Shown here piece by piece: positions 6,748 through 15,609 of a stretch of DNA of 64,000 nucleotides. A program made the position numbers and the translations under genes. The notes under the pieces are model-generated. The model did no database searches and was not told the origin of the DNA. It was given only the letters and a program-made list of their open reading frames with translations. The stretch is from Lactiplantibacillus brownii (GTDB lineage Bacteria; Bacillota; Bacilli; Lactobacillales; Lactobacillaceae): contig NZ_JAVCWF010000001.1 in assembly GCF_031085375.1 (NCBI RefSeq), positions 2,356,001 through 2,420,000 of the forward strand, in the 5' to 3' direction. Position 1 is the stretch's first letter, and every line of letters starts with the position of its first letter.

Positions 6748-9324
6748 TTAATCTACCGATTTTAACGCATCCAGCATGTTAACACGTTTCAATTTACGGT
6801 GCATCATCAGCATGACGATCAAACTAAACGCAAGCGTCAATAAGGCTGAATAAACGTAACTAAGCGGATGAATTCCCGGTGAAAACATCAGCGCATTCGT
6901 TTCCGCAGTTTGCAAAATGTAGCGATGCAACCAGTTTCCTAAGAAACAGCCTAAAATAATCCCCAATCCAGTTAAAATAAAGTTTTCACGGAAAATATAC
7001 ATCGTCACTTCCCGATCATAGAAGCCGAGCACCTTGATTGTCGACAACTCGCGAATCCGTTCAGAAACATTGATATTAGTTAAGTTGTATAGCACAACCA
7101 GAGCTAAAGCTCCCGCTGAAATAACGAAGATCAAGACCACTAGATTCATACTGTCGAACATTTTAAAGTTGGTTTGCTTTTCGACTGACATAAGTGTCAC
7201 GTTCATGATCCCCGCTTGCTTCAATAACGTGTTCGCATAGGCATTGGCTTGCGTTTCACTGTCATTGTTAAATTGAACATAATTACTGTTATAACTAGCA
7301 GTTTTGCCAAACACATCTCGATAGTAGCTCGGACTTAAATAAATAAAATGATTGACATAGTTTTCCGCAATTGCCGCAATTTTCACCGATTTGGCCGTTT
7401 GACCAGCTAATTTGACTGGTAATGTCTCACCGACTTTAACGTGGTACAGTTTAGCCAACTTTTCATCAATAATCGCTCCATGCTGGCCCAATTGATACCG
7501 TTGATGGCTTTGCCGTTGGCGTAAAGTCACAAACTGGTTCAAGCGCTTGGGCGTCTGTGGCACACCCAGCGTCACGGTTTGCTCTGCAACACCATCTTTC
7601 TTTATCGTTGCTTGGGCTGATTTTAGCGCCAGGCTAGTCCGATAAAGTTTCGGTTGGCTAATTGTTCGCTTTTGCGCGGCGGTTTCGGTCCCCGTGCGTG
7701 TCACGATTGCATCGTAATGCCATAAATCATTAAATTGTTTTGTACTGATGTCCCCAATTGAATCTTTGAGTCCAAAGCCAGTAATCATCATCGCCATACA
7801 GCCTGCAATGCCTAACACTGTCATCAGCAGACGTTGTTTATAGCGAAAAAGATTGCGCAGGGTGATTTTATGATTAAAACTCAACCGCCGCCACAAGCCA
7901 GACCATCGTTCCAACCAGAGCGTTTTACCAGCTTTGGGTGCCTTGGGCTGTAATAATTGAGCTGGTAATGCTCGTAAATCCACTCGCAACACGACTAATG
8001 CGGTTCCTAAGGTGCACAAGAGCGCAATGATTAACGCAATCAAAATATCGACCCAAATATACTGAACCTGGATGGCTGGCAAATTATACATACTGCCATA
8101 AGCTTGAGCAATAAATTGTGGGAAGAAATTAACACCAAAGAGCACCCCTAAACCAGTCCCGATTAGGGCTGCAAGCCCACCATAGATCATAAATTCACTA
8201 CCAACGGCCGCATTCGAATAACCAAGTGCCTTTAAAGTCCCCATTTGTAACCGTAATTCTTCTACCATCCGTGTCATCGTCGTTAAACAGATCAACGCGG
8301 CAATCGCAATAAAGAACAGGGGAAAGACCGTCGATAAGGCGACGACCCGTTGCGTATTTTCATGATATTCAGTATAACCCGGGTTATCAGACCGATTACT
8401 GTAAATATAAGTTGGCCGCTTAATTGCCGCTACTTGGGCTTGTCCTTGCGCTAATTGGCTTCGTAGCTTCACTAATTGTGGGGTCGTTGCTGGTACTTGT
8501 GTCGCTAGCGTGGACACTGCCTTAGTCAATGGTGCCAACCGACGACGTGCTTGTTGTTGCAAACGATATTGTCGTTTTTGAGCTTGTGGCTTCAACCAGC
8601 GTTTTAATTTGGCCGTATTCGCACGATTAAGTCGCCGATAAGTGGCCGTATACGGTTTGACACCCTTTAAATTTTTAAATTGGACATCAATACGAGTCGT
8701 AATGGTCATTTTCAACGTCTTGGGTCGGACATAGGCAAAGTAATCCAAGGTTCCCTTGCCAACCGTTGTCACACCACGACTAGTATTTTCAACGTAACGC
8801 GGTGAATTCACAAACCCGACCACTTTAAAACTGCGCCGTTTAAACTTTCGGTTAAGTGCTCGGCTGCTAACAATCCGGTAAGTCGAACCCAGTTTCAAGC
8901 TTGGCTGTAAGGTTTTAGCTTGCGAATCTAAGACAATCTCGTTCGCCTTTCGGGGCAACCGACCACTCACGACGCGCAATTGATTTAGTTTTTGCGTTGT
9001 GGGTAGCTCAGCAACCCGCACAACTCGATTATTATTCAATTGATTGACGTCAAGATACTTCACGGCTTGATAAGTCAGTTCATCCTGATGGTTTTTTAAA
9101 ACTTGTTCATCAGCTTTAGTCAATCCTAGCGTTGATTGCACACTATTCGTGGCCAACCTTTGCTTTGCAAAATAATCCGTTGCTGCCTGCAACATATCTG
9201 GTCCAGTGGCTCGAATTCCCGTATAGAACGCCACTCCCAAGAAAATAATTAATAGAATCGAAAAGAAACGTGCTTTAGATCGCCAGATTTCACGTCGAAT
9301 TGCTTTAAAATAGGCTTTTGTCAT
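6748..9324 (-). CDS. FtsX-like ABC transporter permease with two FtsX domains
   Basis: About 858 residues. One membrane segment near the N-terminus (about 18-38) is followed by a large extracytoplasmic region of some 290 residues, a three-segment FtsX core (about 330-460), a further segment near 500, a second extracytoplasmic region and a final three-segment FtsX core near the C-terminus. This is the duplicated permease of the MacB/YknZ superfamily, which does not import but uses ATP to extrude peptides or lipids or to signal envelope stress. Three consecutive ATGs begin the frame; the third (9324) leaves the best gap to the AGGTGA site. The gene follows its ATPase with almost no gap. Confidence 0.88.
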   Translation of the reverse strand: MTKAYFKAIRREIWRSKARFFSILLIIFLGVAFYTGIRATGPDMLQAATDYFAKQRLATNSVQSTLGLTKADEQVLKNHQDELTYQAVKYLDVNQLNNNRVVRVAELPTTQKLNQLRVVSGRLPRKANEIVLDSQAKTLQPSLKLGSTYRIVSSRALNRKFKRRSFKVVGFVNSPRYVENTSRGVTTVGKGTLDYFAYVRPKTLKMTITTRIDVQFKNLKGVKPYTATYRRLNRANTAKLKRWLKPQAQKRQYRLQQQARRRLAPLTKAVSTLATQVPATTPQLVKLRSQLAQGQAQVAAIKRPTYIYSNRSDNPGYTEYHENTQRVVALSTVFPLFFIAIAALICLTTMTRMVEELRLQMGTLKALGYSNAAVGSEFMIYGGLAALIGTGLGVLFGVNFFPQFIAQAYGSMYNLPAIQVQYIWVDILIALIIALLCTLGTALVVLRVDLRALPAQLLQPKAPKAGKTLWLERWSGLWRRLSFNHKITLRNLFRYKQRLLMTVLGIAGCMAMMITGFGLKDSIGDISTKQFNDLWHYDAIVTRTGTETAAQKRTISQPKLYRTSLALKSAQATIKKDGVAEQTVTLGVPQTPKRLNQFVTLRQRQSHQRYQLGQHGAIIDEKLAKLYHVKVGETLPVKLAGQTAKSVKIAAIAENYVNHFIYLSPSYYRDVFGKTASYNSNYVQFNNDSETQANAYANTLLKQAGIMNVTLMSVEKQTNFKMFDSMNLVVLIFVISAGALALVVLYNLTNINVSERIRELSTIKVLGFYDREVTMYIFRENFILTGLGIILGCFLGNWLHRYILQTAETNALMFSPGIHPLSYVYSALLTLAFSLIVMLMMHRKLKRVNMLDALKSVD

Positions 9325-9334
9325 CATCATTCAC

Positions 9335-10036
9335 CTACCATTCGATTTCTTCGATGGGCGTTGGATGATCATTGTGCACGATTGATTGGACTTGAGCGTC
9401 ATTAATCCGGATAACTTGGTCACCTAACTTGGCAATCGCACTATTATGCGTGACGATGATGACCGTTGTTTGTGTTTCACGGGCCGCGGCCTGAATGACT
9501 TGTAACACTTGTTTGCCAGTCCGATAATCCAAGGCACCAGTCGGCTCATCACAAAGTAATAATTTAGGATTCTTAGCGACCGCGCGCGCAATCGCGACAC
9601 GTTGCTGCTCCCCACCTGAAAGTTGCGCCGGAAAATTGCCAGCACGAGCGGTCAAACCGACTAGTTTTAACGTTTCATCAACATCACGCGCGTCTTTGGT
9701 GATCTGTGACGCCAACTCCACATTTTCACGTGCAGTCAAGTTCGGAACCAAATTATAAAATTGAAAAACAAAACCCACGGCCTGGCGGCGATAGGTCGTC
9801 AATTGTTTGGCCGAAAACTGAGCGATATCTTCGCCGTCAATCAAAACTTGACCACTAGTCGGCGTATCCATCCCGCCTAAGATATTCAACAACGTTGATT
9901 TGCCGGCACCACTGGGCCCTAAAATCGTTACGACAGACCCTTGGGCAACCTCAAACGATAGGTCTCGATTTGCGACCGTTCGTTGGTTGCCATTCTGAAA
10001 TTCACGGGTCTCTTTAATTACTTCAATATACGCCAT
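9335..10036 (-). CDS. ABC transporter ATP-binding protein (LolD/MacB type)
   Basis: 233 residues. Walker [10 protein letters not shown] (41-49), Q-loop '[10 protein letters not shown]', signature LSGGEQQR, Walker B '[12 protein letters not shown]' and the switch His in 'VTHNSAIA' are all present, so the ATPase should be active. The sequence type is that of LolD/MacB/FtsE ATPases that pair with FtsX permeases. It lies upstream of and nearly abuts the 858-residue permease, giving a complete two-gene transporter. The start has GGGAGG six bases upstream. Confidence 0.9.
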   Translation of the reverse strand: MAYIEVIKETREFQNGNQRTVANRDLSFEVAQGSVVTILGPSGAGKSTLLNILGGMDTPTSGQVLIDGEDIAQFSAKQLTTYRRQAVGFVFQFYNLVPNLTARENVELASQITKDARDVDETLKLVGLTARAGNFPAQLSGGEQQRVAIARAVAKNPKLLLCDEPTGALDYRTGKQVLQVIQAAARETQTTVIIVTHNSAIAKLGDQVIRINDAQVQSIVHNDHPTPIEEIEW

Positions 10037-10144
10037 ACTTGCGCCCTCCCTATGTATTCGGTTACATTTCTATCATACCTTAAATTGATTGATCTGCGCA
10101 GCTTGGATTGCTAAAAGGCCTGTTTACGACCATCCGTTTAGCTT

Positions 10145-10207
10145 GCCACTCTGGTTGGTCTGGACATGCTGGAACGTGGTGGGCACATTTGCGAGCCATA
10201 GTATAGT
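10145..10207 (+). repeat. Dispersed intergenic repeat, copy A
   Basis: Contains the shared core GGTTGGTCTGGA followed by GCTGGAACGTGGTGG and a weaker match to the 'GCGAGCCA' tail. Three other copies are at 11836-11890 (-), 34504-34590 (-) and 37209-37283 (+). Copy A is the most diverged at its right end. Confidence 0.75.
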
Positions 10208-10216
10208 CACATCGAT

Positions 10217-10260
10217 CAAAAAAATAGCGCTAACCTGACTCATCATCAAGTTATCGCTAT
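10217..10260 (-). terminator. Intrinsic terminator of the acetyltransferase gene
   Basis: Stem formed by 10224-10237 and 10247-10260 with two mismatches, and seven A on the plus strand giving a U-run in the leftward transcript. Confidence 0.75.
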
Positions 10261-10272
10261 CTCAATAGTTAT

Positions 10273-10893
10273 TTATTCCTCATCACGATCCGCATAGTAG
10301 GCCTCTTTTTGCTTTTGCCAATACTGTTGATCTTGCGCGGTAATTTTCCGCAGGACGTGGCAGGGATTTCCTACAGCAACCACGCCATCCGGAATATCTT
10401 TTGTGACCACGGAGCCAGAACCGATCACAACATTGCTTCCTATAGTCACGCCTGGATTAACGACCACATTGCCGCCAAACCAGACATCGTTACCAATCGT
10501 GATTGGCAAGCCATACTCTAATTGTTCCGCCCGAATCGCCGCGTCGATTGGATGACCAGCAGTATATAAGCCGACACGTGGTCCCATAAAGACATTATTG
10601 CCAATCGTAATCGGTGCCACATCAATAAAAATTGCATCATAATTCGCGTAAAAGTTATCCCCAATGGTTGTATGACTACCATAATCCGTGTGAAATGGTG
10701 GTTCAATGTAGCCATTTTGTCCGATTTGCTTGAATAACTTTCCGCGCAATTCTTCGCGATAATCACTTTCACCTTCAGTGGTCTGATTGTAAAGTCGCGT
10801 CAATTTTTTACCGTGATGACTTTCCCGACTTAATTGCGCATCATCCGCAATGTACAATTCACCAGCCAACATGTGTTCTTTTTGTGTTTTCAT
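10273..10893 (-). CDS. Maltose/galactoside O-acetyltransferase family protein
   Basis: 206 residues. The N-terminal helical 'maltose acetyltransferase' domain ('MLAGELYIADDAQL' within the first 25 residues) is followed by a left-handed beta-helix of hexapeptide repeats (about 85-180) with 'GPRVGLYTAGHPID' carrying the catalytic His and 'GNDVWFGGNVVVNPGV' in the acetyl-CoA site. The expected role is transfer of acetyl from acetyl-CoA to a sugar hydroxyl. The C-terminal tail is longer and more charged than in the second copy at 14916-15485, and the two are clearly separate paralogues. Ribosome site GGAGG lies 11-12 bases before the ATG. Single-gene transcript with its own terminator. Confidence 0.9.
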   Translation of the reverse strand: MKTQKEHMLAGELYIADDAQLSRESHHGKKLTRLYNQTTEGESDYREELRGKLFKQIGQNGYIEPPFHTDYGSHTTIGDNFYANYDAIFIDVAPITIGNNVFMGPRVGLYTAGHPIDAAIRAEQLEYGLPITIGNDVWFGGNVVVNPGVTIGSNVVIGSGSVVTKDIPDGVVAVGNPCHVLRKITAQDQQYWQKQKEAYYADRDEE

Positions 10894-11076
10894 AGACGAA
10901 TCAATCCTCCGACATTCTAAAAATCAGTTACTGCTAAAGTTAACCATATTGTGATAACGATTTCAACGGCTTAACGGGCCATTTCTAAAAGCTAACTGTC
11001 CCATTTTCTCGACGCCCAATAATTAGTTCACCAAATCTTTTAGGCTTTTTTATCACTACTCTGTCAACCATTCGTA

Positions 11077-11082
11077 TATAAT
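11077..11082 (+). promoter_or_regulatory. -10 element of the signal peptidase promoter
   Basis: A perfect TATAAT 34 bases ahead of the GTG start. No good -35 hexamer is seen 16-18 bases upstream, so the promoter is weak or needs help. Confidence 0.4.
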
Positions 11083-11115
11083 AAGACATATACACACTTA
11101 AGGGAGTCGAATTCA

Positions 11116-11742
11116 GTGAAAACATTTAAGAATATTATGAGCTGGGTATTGCCAATTGTGATTGGACTCGGATTGGCACTGCTCATTAAGCAATTCTGGT
11201 TCACTATGGTACGTGTTGACGGGACCTCCATGCAACCAAACCTACAAAATAATGAACGGGTTGTCGCCTTCAAGACAAGTAAAATCAAAGCGGGATCAGT
11301 GGTCGTATTCAACGCCTACAACGTCGATCCAGACCAAACCGCGAAAGACGCCGTTTACGTGAAGCGGGTCATTGGGATGCCTGGGGATAGTGTCCGCTAT
11401 ACGAGCAATGGTAAATTGTATGTCAATAATAAACTCGTCAAGCAAACGTATTTGAAGAATAGTTATCAACAGACCACCGGCTCATATATGGCAAACAGCC
11501 ACAGCAAATTTACTGGCTGGGACTTAACCAGTCTGAGTCATGATCAAGACGGCTGGCGAACTAAAGTCACGACCAACAAAGTGCCAAAAGGCTATTACTT
11601 TGTCCTCGGTGATCACCGTAGTGTTTCTAACGATGGGCGTTACTGGGGCTTCGTTCCTAAGAATAAAATGATTGGGGTCGTCAAAGCTTGGCCTTGGCAG
11701 AATCGCAAACAATACATCAATAGTTTCCAACCAAACGATTAG
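11116..11742 (+). CDS. lepB: Signal peptidase I
   Basis: 208 residues, type I signal peptidase of Gram-positive form. One N-terminal membrane anchor (about 9-30), then the catalytic Ser in 'VDGTSMQP' (Ser38 region), the general-base Lys in 'VYVKRVIGMPGD' and the 'GDHRSVSNDGRYWG' box near residue 175. All catalytic parts are intact, so it should cleave Sec signal peptides outside the membrane. The GTG start is supported by GGGAG nine bases upstream. It stands alone between its own promoter and terminator. Several paralogues per genome are usual in this group, so this need not be the only one. Confidence 0.93.
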   Translation: MKTFKNIMSWVLPIVIGLGLALLIKQFWFTMVRVDGTSMQPNLQNNERVVAFKTSKIKAGSVVVFNAYNVDPDQTAKDAVYVKRVIGMPGDSVRYTSNGKLYVNNKLVKQTYLKNSYQQTTGSYMANSHSKFTGWDLTSLSHDQDGWRTKVTTNKVPKGYYFVLGDHRSVSNDGRYWGFVPKNKMIGVVKAWPWQNRKQYINSFQPND

Positions 11743-11755
11743 ACCTAACTATCGA

Positions 11756-11792
11756 GCGTGTGACAAAAGCCATTTGTCACGCGTTCTTTTTT
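11756..11792 (+). terminator. Intrinsic terminator of lepB
   Basis: Stem GCGTGTGACAAA/TTTGTCACGCG with a five-base loop followed by TTCTTTTTT, beginning 14 bases after the stop. Confidence 0.85.
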
Positions 11793-11835
11793 GATATTAG
11801 GATAATTTTTTAAAACGAATCATTCATTGTCCATT

Positions 11836-11890
11836 TTCGTTGGCCACCACGTTCCAGCATCGTTCCAGACCAACCGAAGCGACAAGTTAT
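11836..11890 (-). repeat. Dispersed intergenic repeat, copy B
   Basis: On the minus strand it reads CGGTTGGTCTGGA, then CGATGCTGGAACGTGGTGG and CCAACG, matching copies A, C and D; it lacks the right-hand GTGAGCC...GCGGTCTCAC extension found in C and D. Confidence 0.75.
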
Positions 11891-11894
11891 CCAC

Positions 11895-11940
11895 AAAAAA
11901 GGCTGACCAACACTCAAAATTTCAAGTGCTGGTCAGCCTT
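11895..11940 (-). terminator. Intrinsic terminator of the small-membrane-protein operon
   Basis: A 16-bp stem with one mismatch (11899-11914 with 11925-11940) and six A on the plus strand, so a U-run follows it in the leftward direction. It ends the transcript of 13157-11966. Confidence 0.85.
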
Positions 11941-11965
11941 AATTTTATCCACAGTGGATAACTTG

Positions 11966-12439
11966 TCATGACTTGTGTTGTTTAGCTTGATAATCTTTCA
12001 CCCAGAAATAACCACAGATGATGGGACTAATTAAAACTAAAATCACTGCCATCAAAATATTTTTAAAGAAATTAATGAACTCATCCATAAAATCGCTTTT
12101 AGCTTCCACTTGCGGCGTTAACGCAGTCGGCACCGGTTTCGGCTTAGTCCGTTTAACAGGTGCCGACCAGGTGTGACCAGAATCCTGAATGATTTGATCA
12201 TCGTCCGGCCGCGTCGACGGCGTCTCTTTAGGCTTACGCCGCCAGACTTGAAAAACTTTAGGCCACCGATATTTGATGATTGGCAACAAAACTAACGCAC
12301 AAATAAGACTATAAATGACTATTGGATTAAATTCTAAAACAATGTGATTTACAGTCTGACGTGCAGTAAAAAACATAATGATAAATACCGCAATCGCCCC
12401 ATAAAACCAACTCGTTATTAAATTACCTGCTCGCCACAT
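11966..12439 (-). CDS. Hypothetical membrane protein
   Basis: 157 residues; not recognised as a named family. Two membrane segments near the N-terminus (about 12-28 and 36-55), a Pro/Lys/Thr-rich cytoplasmic linker (about 60-115, 'TKPKPVPTALTPQ') and one C-terminal membrane segment (about 126-148). It starts six bases after the acetyltransferase stop and is the last gene of a leftward operon with two other small proteins. No catalytic motif is visible. Confidence 0.7.
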   Translation of the reverse strand: MWRAGNLITSWFYGAIAVFIIMFFTARQTVNHIVLEFNPIVIYSLICALVLLPIIKYRWPKVFQVWRRKPKETPSTRPDDDQIIQDSGHTWSAPVKRTKPKPVPTALTPQVEAKSDFMDEFINFFKNILMAVILVLISPIICGYFWVKDYQAKQHKS

Positions 12440-12444
12440 CTCAG

Positions 12445-12903
12445 CTAACCTGCCTTCACGTTTAGCGCTAACCGCACCATACTTTTACATTGAATACCAT
12501 TTTCATAAATTGGTTCCGCATAGTTATCCACAAAATAATTCACCCAAACGGTCGTTATTTCAAATCCAGCCCGCTGATATAGGGCTAATTGCCGTAAAGA
12601 TGAATTACCAGTGCCGATTTGAAGTTGTTCACAGGTCGTAGCCTGTTGACAACTTTTAATAACTGTTTGTAATAATGCTCTGGCAATCCCCCGGTGTTGA
12701 TAACTTGGGGATACTGCCACCACCATAATTTCTTGAACCTGTGGCTTCAGCGGTTTCAATACCAGCACACCCACAACTTTACCAGCCAGCTGATAACCAT
12801 AAATGGTCGCACCTTCAAGTGAGCGCTGAACTTTTGACCAGTCGGGGTCTGCTAATAACAAAAGCTGTTTGGGCACCTGACTGGCTTTAACCAGCGTAAT
12901 CAT
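12445..12903 (-). CDS. GNAT family N-acetyltransferase
   Basis: 152 residues, standard GNAT size. The acetyl-CoA motif A reads 'VVAVSPSYQHRGIARALLQ' (about 77-95, with QHRGIA as the pyrophosphate loop), followed by a motif-B-like 'NSSLRQLALYQRAGFE'. The acceptor cannot be predicted. The ATG at 12903 shares an ATGA overlap with the stop of the upstream membrane gene, a clear sign of translational coupling; a longer frame to 12951 would run through that gene. Confidence 0.85.
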   Translation of the reverse strand: MITLVKASQVPKQLLLLADPDWSKVQRSLEGATIYGYQLAGKVVGVLVLKPLKPQVQEIMVVAVSPSYQHRGIARALLQTVIKSCQQATTCEQLQIGTGNSSLRQLALYQRAGFEITTVWVNYFVDNYAEPIYENGIQCKSMVRLALNVKAG

Positions 12904-13157
12904 CGTGATTGTCGCCGACCCGCATGATGTTGAAACCCATTGCCCCAGCATACATAAGGAATGATCACCGCGATAATCGCTAAACAGTACTCAGGAATCG
13001 TTAAATTAGCCGCATGTAAAACGACCACGTACGCTAAAAATACGGTCCATAAAACAGGTACAATGCCGCCAACCCAAAAATAACGGCTGGCCGAAAACAC
13101 CAATTCTTCTAGGACAAAAATAACGAGGCCAATGAGTCCCAATGTGATTAAGTTCAT
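12900..13157 (-). CDS. Small membrane protein
   Basis: 85 residues, almost entirely hydrophobic, with three membrane segments (about 2-20, 27-48 and 55-72) and a basic C-terminal tail 'HHAGRRQSR'. Not recognised. It opens the operon with the GNAT gene (ATGA overlap) and the 157-residue membrane protein, and has a GGGGGG site before the ATG. The coupling suggests that the acetyltransferase acts near the membrane, but no function is known. Confidence 0.7.
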   Translation of the reverse strand: MNLITLGLIGLVIFVLEELVFSASRYFWVGGIVPVLWTVFLAYVVVLHAANLTIPEYCLAIIAVIIPYVCWGNGFQHHAGRRQSR

Positions 13158-13181
13158 AACTTATGCCCCCCTGTTGATAAC

Positions 13182-13487
13182 TTATTTGGTTTTTAATTGT
13201 GTCAACATATCCACAAAACGGCCAATTTGTAAGTTATCCACATCTTCATCTGAATAATAAATAATCATTTGTTGCTGCTGTTCCGCGGATAAATTGGCTT
13301 GTGACCCAAAATAAACTAAATAAACCGCGGCTTCCTTTTTGCTGAGTGTCTCACCGTAATCAGTATCCAAGGTGACCGTATAATCTGAACCTAATTGTTT
13401 GCTCAAGGCAGCGATAAAGCCTTGAATAGCCTTATTCGTCACTGTTTCTTGACCAGCAACAACACTTGTAACAACATAAACTTGCAT
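13182..13487 (-). CDS. Hypothetical protein
   Basis: 101 residues, soluble, acidic in its second half, no membrane segment. The pattern alternates predicted strands ('MQVYVVTSVVA', 'AAVYLVYFGS', 'MIIYYSD') with helices, a small alpha/beta fold somewhat like PTS IIB or ferredoxin-like domains, but no catalytic Cys or other hallmark is present. It lies 24 bases upstream of the small membrane protein on the same strand and may be the first gene of that operon. No function can be assigned. Confidence 0.65.
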   Translation of the reverse strand: MQVYVVTSVVAGQETVTNKAIQGFIAALSKQLGSDYTVTLDTDYGETLSKKEAAVYLVYFGSQANLSAEQQQQMIIYYSDEDVDNLQIGRFVDMLTQLKTK

Positions 13488-13582
13488 GACTAAAACCTCG
13501 TTAATTATTAAATTTTATTCTTGATTCCTTACTCACATTATCGCAGATTTCTTGCAATCGCAAGGACGCTGGTGCTCCTGTT

Positions 13583-14212
13583 TTAACGCAGGGTAAACTT
13601 ATCCCCAGCCTGATCCACAACCGTCACCGTGCCGGGTGCCACTTGTTCACTGGTCGCTGTCTGACCGGTAATGTCAAAACGCAAGCGCCGCAAGATCACC
13701 GCATCCACGATGACCAATGCTCGGCCATGATCCGGAGTCGTGGCAGCTACTTGTGCTAATCCTTTTTGATATCGTTGCCAGAATTCATCGCCACTTTCAG
13801 CTAAACTATCCACATCATGATCATGGATCAAATTCTGAATTTCAGTCGGTGTTTGGTCAGCTTCAAAAGCAGCAACCGTTGGATAGCCCAATTTTGTTGC
13901 AAAACCGGACCAAACAGCAGAACGTTCAATGCCCTCAAAGCCGCCGTAAAATGGTGACCGCAAAGCCGATTTGGTCTGTATTTCTACCGAATTTGCTTGT
14001 GCTGCTAAAATTGCGCGAGCGGTTTGCGTCCCACGACTGGTGTCGCTCGCAAAGGCCGTATCAAATTTAATCGTTGCCAATCGCTGGCCGACCGTTTGAC
14101 TCGTTTGTTGACCCGCGGCCGTCAAAGGCGTGCCGCTCCAGCCTTGAAAGCGATCAAGTTGGTCAAAATAAGTCGTTCCAGTCACAGCTAAATACAAGGT
14201 GATAGTTTTCAT
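13583..14212 (-). CDS. Histidine-phosphatase-fold protein lacking catalytic residues
   Basis: 209 residues with the length and strand order of phosphoglycerate-mutase-like phosphatases (SDTSRGTQTAR at 56-66, 'LRSPFYGGFEG' near 84-94). The catalytic site is gone: the N-terminal RHG reads VTG (10-12), so the phospho-accepting His is Thr11; the acidic residue of 'LRE' is Ser86; and the second His in the usual 'VSHG' is replaced in 'VDAV' (169-172). Only Arg60 remains of the core. The frame is intact and has no stops, so it is a maintained pseudoenzyme or a binding protein rather than a decaying gene. The start was placed at the ATG that opens the first beta-strand. Confidence 0.8.
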   Translation of the reverse strand: MKTITLYLAVTGTTYFDQLDRFQGWSGTPLTAAGQQTSQTVGQRLATIKFDTAFASDTSRGTQTARAILAAQANSVEIQTKSALRSPFYGGFEGIERSAVWSGFATKLGYPTVAAFEADQTPTEIQNLIHDHDVDSLAESGDEFWQRYQKGLAQVAATTPDHGRALVIVDAVILRRLRFDITGQTATSEQVAPGTVTVVDQAGDKFTLR

Positions 14213-14320
14213 ATTGTGGTCCCACTTCCGTTTGTTTTTATCTTCCAATCATAGCATAAAAGTGCCTGTCTCACCGATTTCCCCACTTTTAAACGATTTT
14301 CTTAACAACTAATCGTCCCA

Positions 14321-14369
14321 TTAAAAATACGCCTCATCATCAGCAACTAGGCCGATAACTAGGCGTATT
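14321..14369 (-). terminator. Intrinsic terminator of the stress-protein gene
   Basis: 9-bp perfect arms AATACGCCT/AGGCGTATT (14326-14334 with 14361-14369), with an inner partial stem, followed leftward by a U-rich tract (plus-strand TTAAAA). Confidence 0.7.
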
Positions 14370-14384
14370 GGATTTGTTTTAAAA

Positions 14385-14828
14385 TTAACGCACGACCAAA
14401 ACTGAAATTGGTGAATGTTTCGCCATGTAAGCTGCTTGCGACCCAAAATACTTGCGGACACCTTGCTTAGAAATCGACCCAATGACGAGTAGATCTGGTT
14501 TGATTGCCGGAATTATATCTTTCACAATCGTTTCGCCAGGATCACCTTCGTCAACGATTGAACGAACATCCTTAACACCAAATTTCGTCGCTAACTTTTC
14601 ATATTGTCGGACATGTTCTTCCAAATCTGCCCGTTGGCCATGAATAAAATCTTTGCTCATGGCTTCGTACACATTCATATTATCTTGTTCCAAAATTGAC
14701 ACGATGGTCAACTTAGCACCATCCGTCTTGGCACGATTAATCGCATACCGGAAAGCTAACTGCGCATCGTCTGAATCATCGACGCCCACTAAAATATGCT
14801 TAAATTCCTTAGGACTCATTTCTGACAT
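14385..14828 (-). CDS. Universal stress protein, UspA family
   Basis: 147 residues. The UspA fold is clear: 'KHILVGVDDSDDAQLAFRYA' in the first strand-helix unit, 'LLVIGSISKQGVRKYFGSQAAYMAKHSPISVLVVR' at the end (quoted in pieces by position 112-147), which holds the Gly-rich ATP-binding loop. Members act in stress survival and often bind ATP; this one lacks a perfect GxxGxxxxxxxxxG[ST] pattern, so nucleotide binding is uncertain. The ATG at 14828 is preferred over an upstream in-frame one at 14846 because GGGAGGAC lies seven bases before it. Single-gene unit. Confidence 0.88.
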   Translation of the reverse strand: MSEMSPKEFKHILVGVDDSDDAQLAFRYAINRAKTDGAKLTIVSILEQDNMNVYEAMSKDFIHGQRADLEEHVRQYEKLATKFGVKDVRSIVDEGDPGETIVKDIIPAIKPDLLVIGSISKQGVRKYFGSQAAYMAKHSPISVLVVR

Positions 14829-14915
14829 AATCAACGTCCTCCCCAATTGGTTAAATTTTAGACTGATGACTTACTGGTCAATCCCATTCTTACCGACTGA
14901 TACGTGCTTGTCAAC

Positions 14916-15485
14916 CTAGGCGCTTGGTTTGTTTTCCTTCAAGACTCGCGCTGGATTACCAACGACGACCACATTATCTGGAAATGAATGCGTGACCACG
15001 GCACCGGCACCGACGACCACGTTATTACCAAGCGTCACCCCTGGTAAAACCATCGCGCTACCACCGATCCAGCAATCATTGCCAATCGTAATTGGTGCGG
15101 TACGTTCAGCTTCAGTTCGGCGGACGGTTGGATCAAGTGGGTGAACTGGCGTGTATAAGCCGACCTTAGGGCCAAATTTACAATCATTTCCGATCGTGAC
15201 TTGGCCTTCATCACAGATTTCGACACCATGGTTCGCGTAAAAATGATCCCCAATTGTGATATTAACGCCATAGCTAAATTCAAAAGTTGGTTCGACAAAG
15301 AACCGGTCACCAACTGAACGTAACAATGAAGCCATCCCTGCATTTCGTTCCTCATTATCAGCAATTTGATTGTACTTCATAATTTGGCCACGGACATAGT
15401 TTCGCCGTTTGAGTAATAATGGTGATTCCATGTACAAGTCACCGTTGATCATTTGTTGATACGCTGGGTCATTATCGATTTCCAT
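14916..15485 (-). CDS. Sugar O-acetyltransferase (maltose acetyltransferase family)
   Basis: 189 residues. The N-terminal cap begins 'NDPAYQQMINGDLYMES', then a left-handed beta-helix carries 'GPKVGLYTPVHPLDP' with the catalytic His and 'GNDCWIGGSAMVLPGVTLGN' in the CoA site. It is complete and of family length. It resembles the protein encoded at 10273-10893 but lacks that protein's C-terminal extension. It is divergent from the HSL-like hydrolase at 15610; the 124-base gap must hold both promoters. Confidence 0.9.
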   Translation of the reverse strand: MEIDNDPAYQQMINGDLYMESPLLLKRRNYVRGQIMKYNQIADNEERNAGMASLLRSVGDRFFVEPTFEFSYGVNITIGDHFYANHGVEICDEGQVTIGNDCKFGPKVGLYTPVHPLDPTVRRTEAERTAPITIGNDCWIGGSAMVLPGVTLGNNVVVGAGAVVTHSFPDNVVVVGNPARVLKENKPSA

Positions 15486-15609
15486 ACTGAACTTCCTTTA
15501 TTAAAATTATTATGACTGATCAGCTTCGTCAACTGACCAATCTTCCTATTTAAGGATACCACATTGGGCCAACTTGCTGTATGATGACCCTAATCAGGAG
15601 GTCTTGAAC

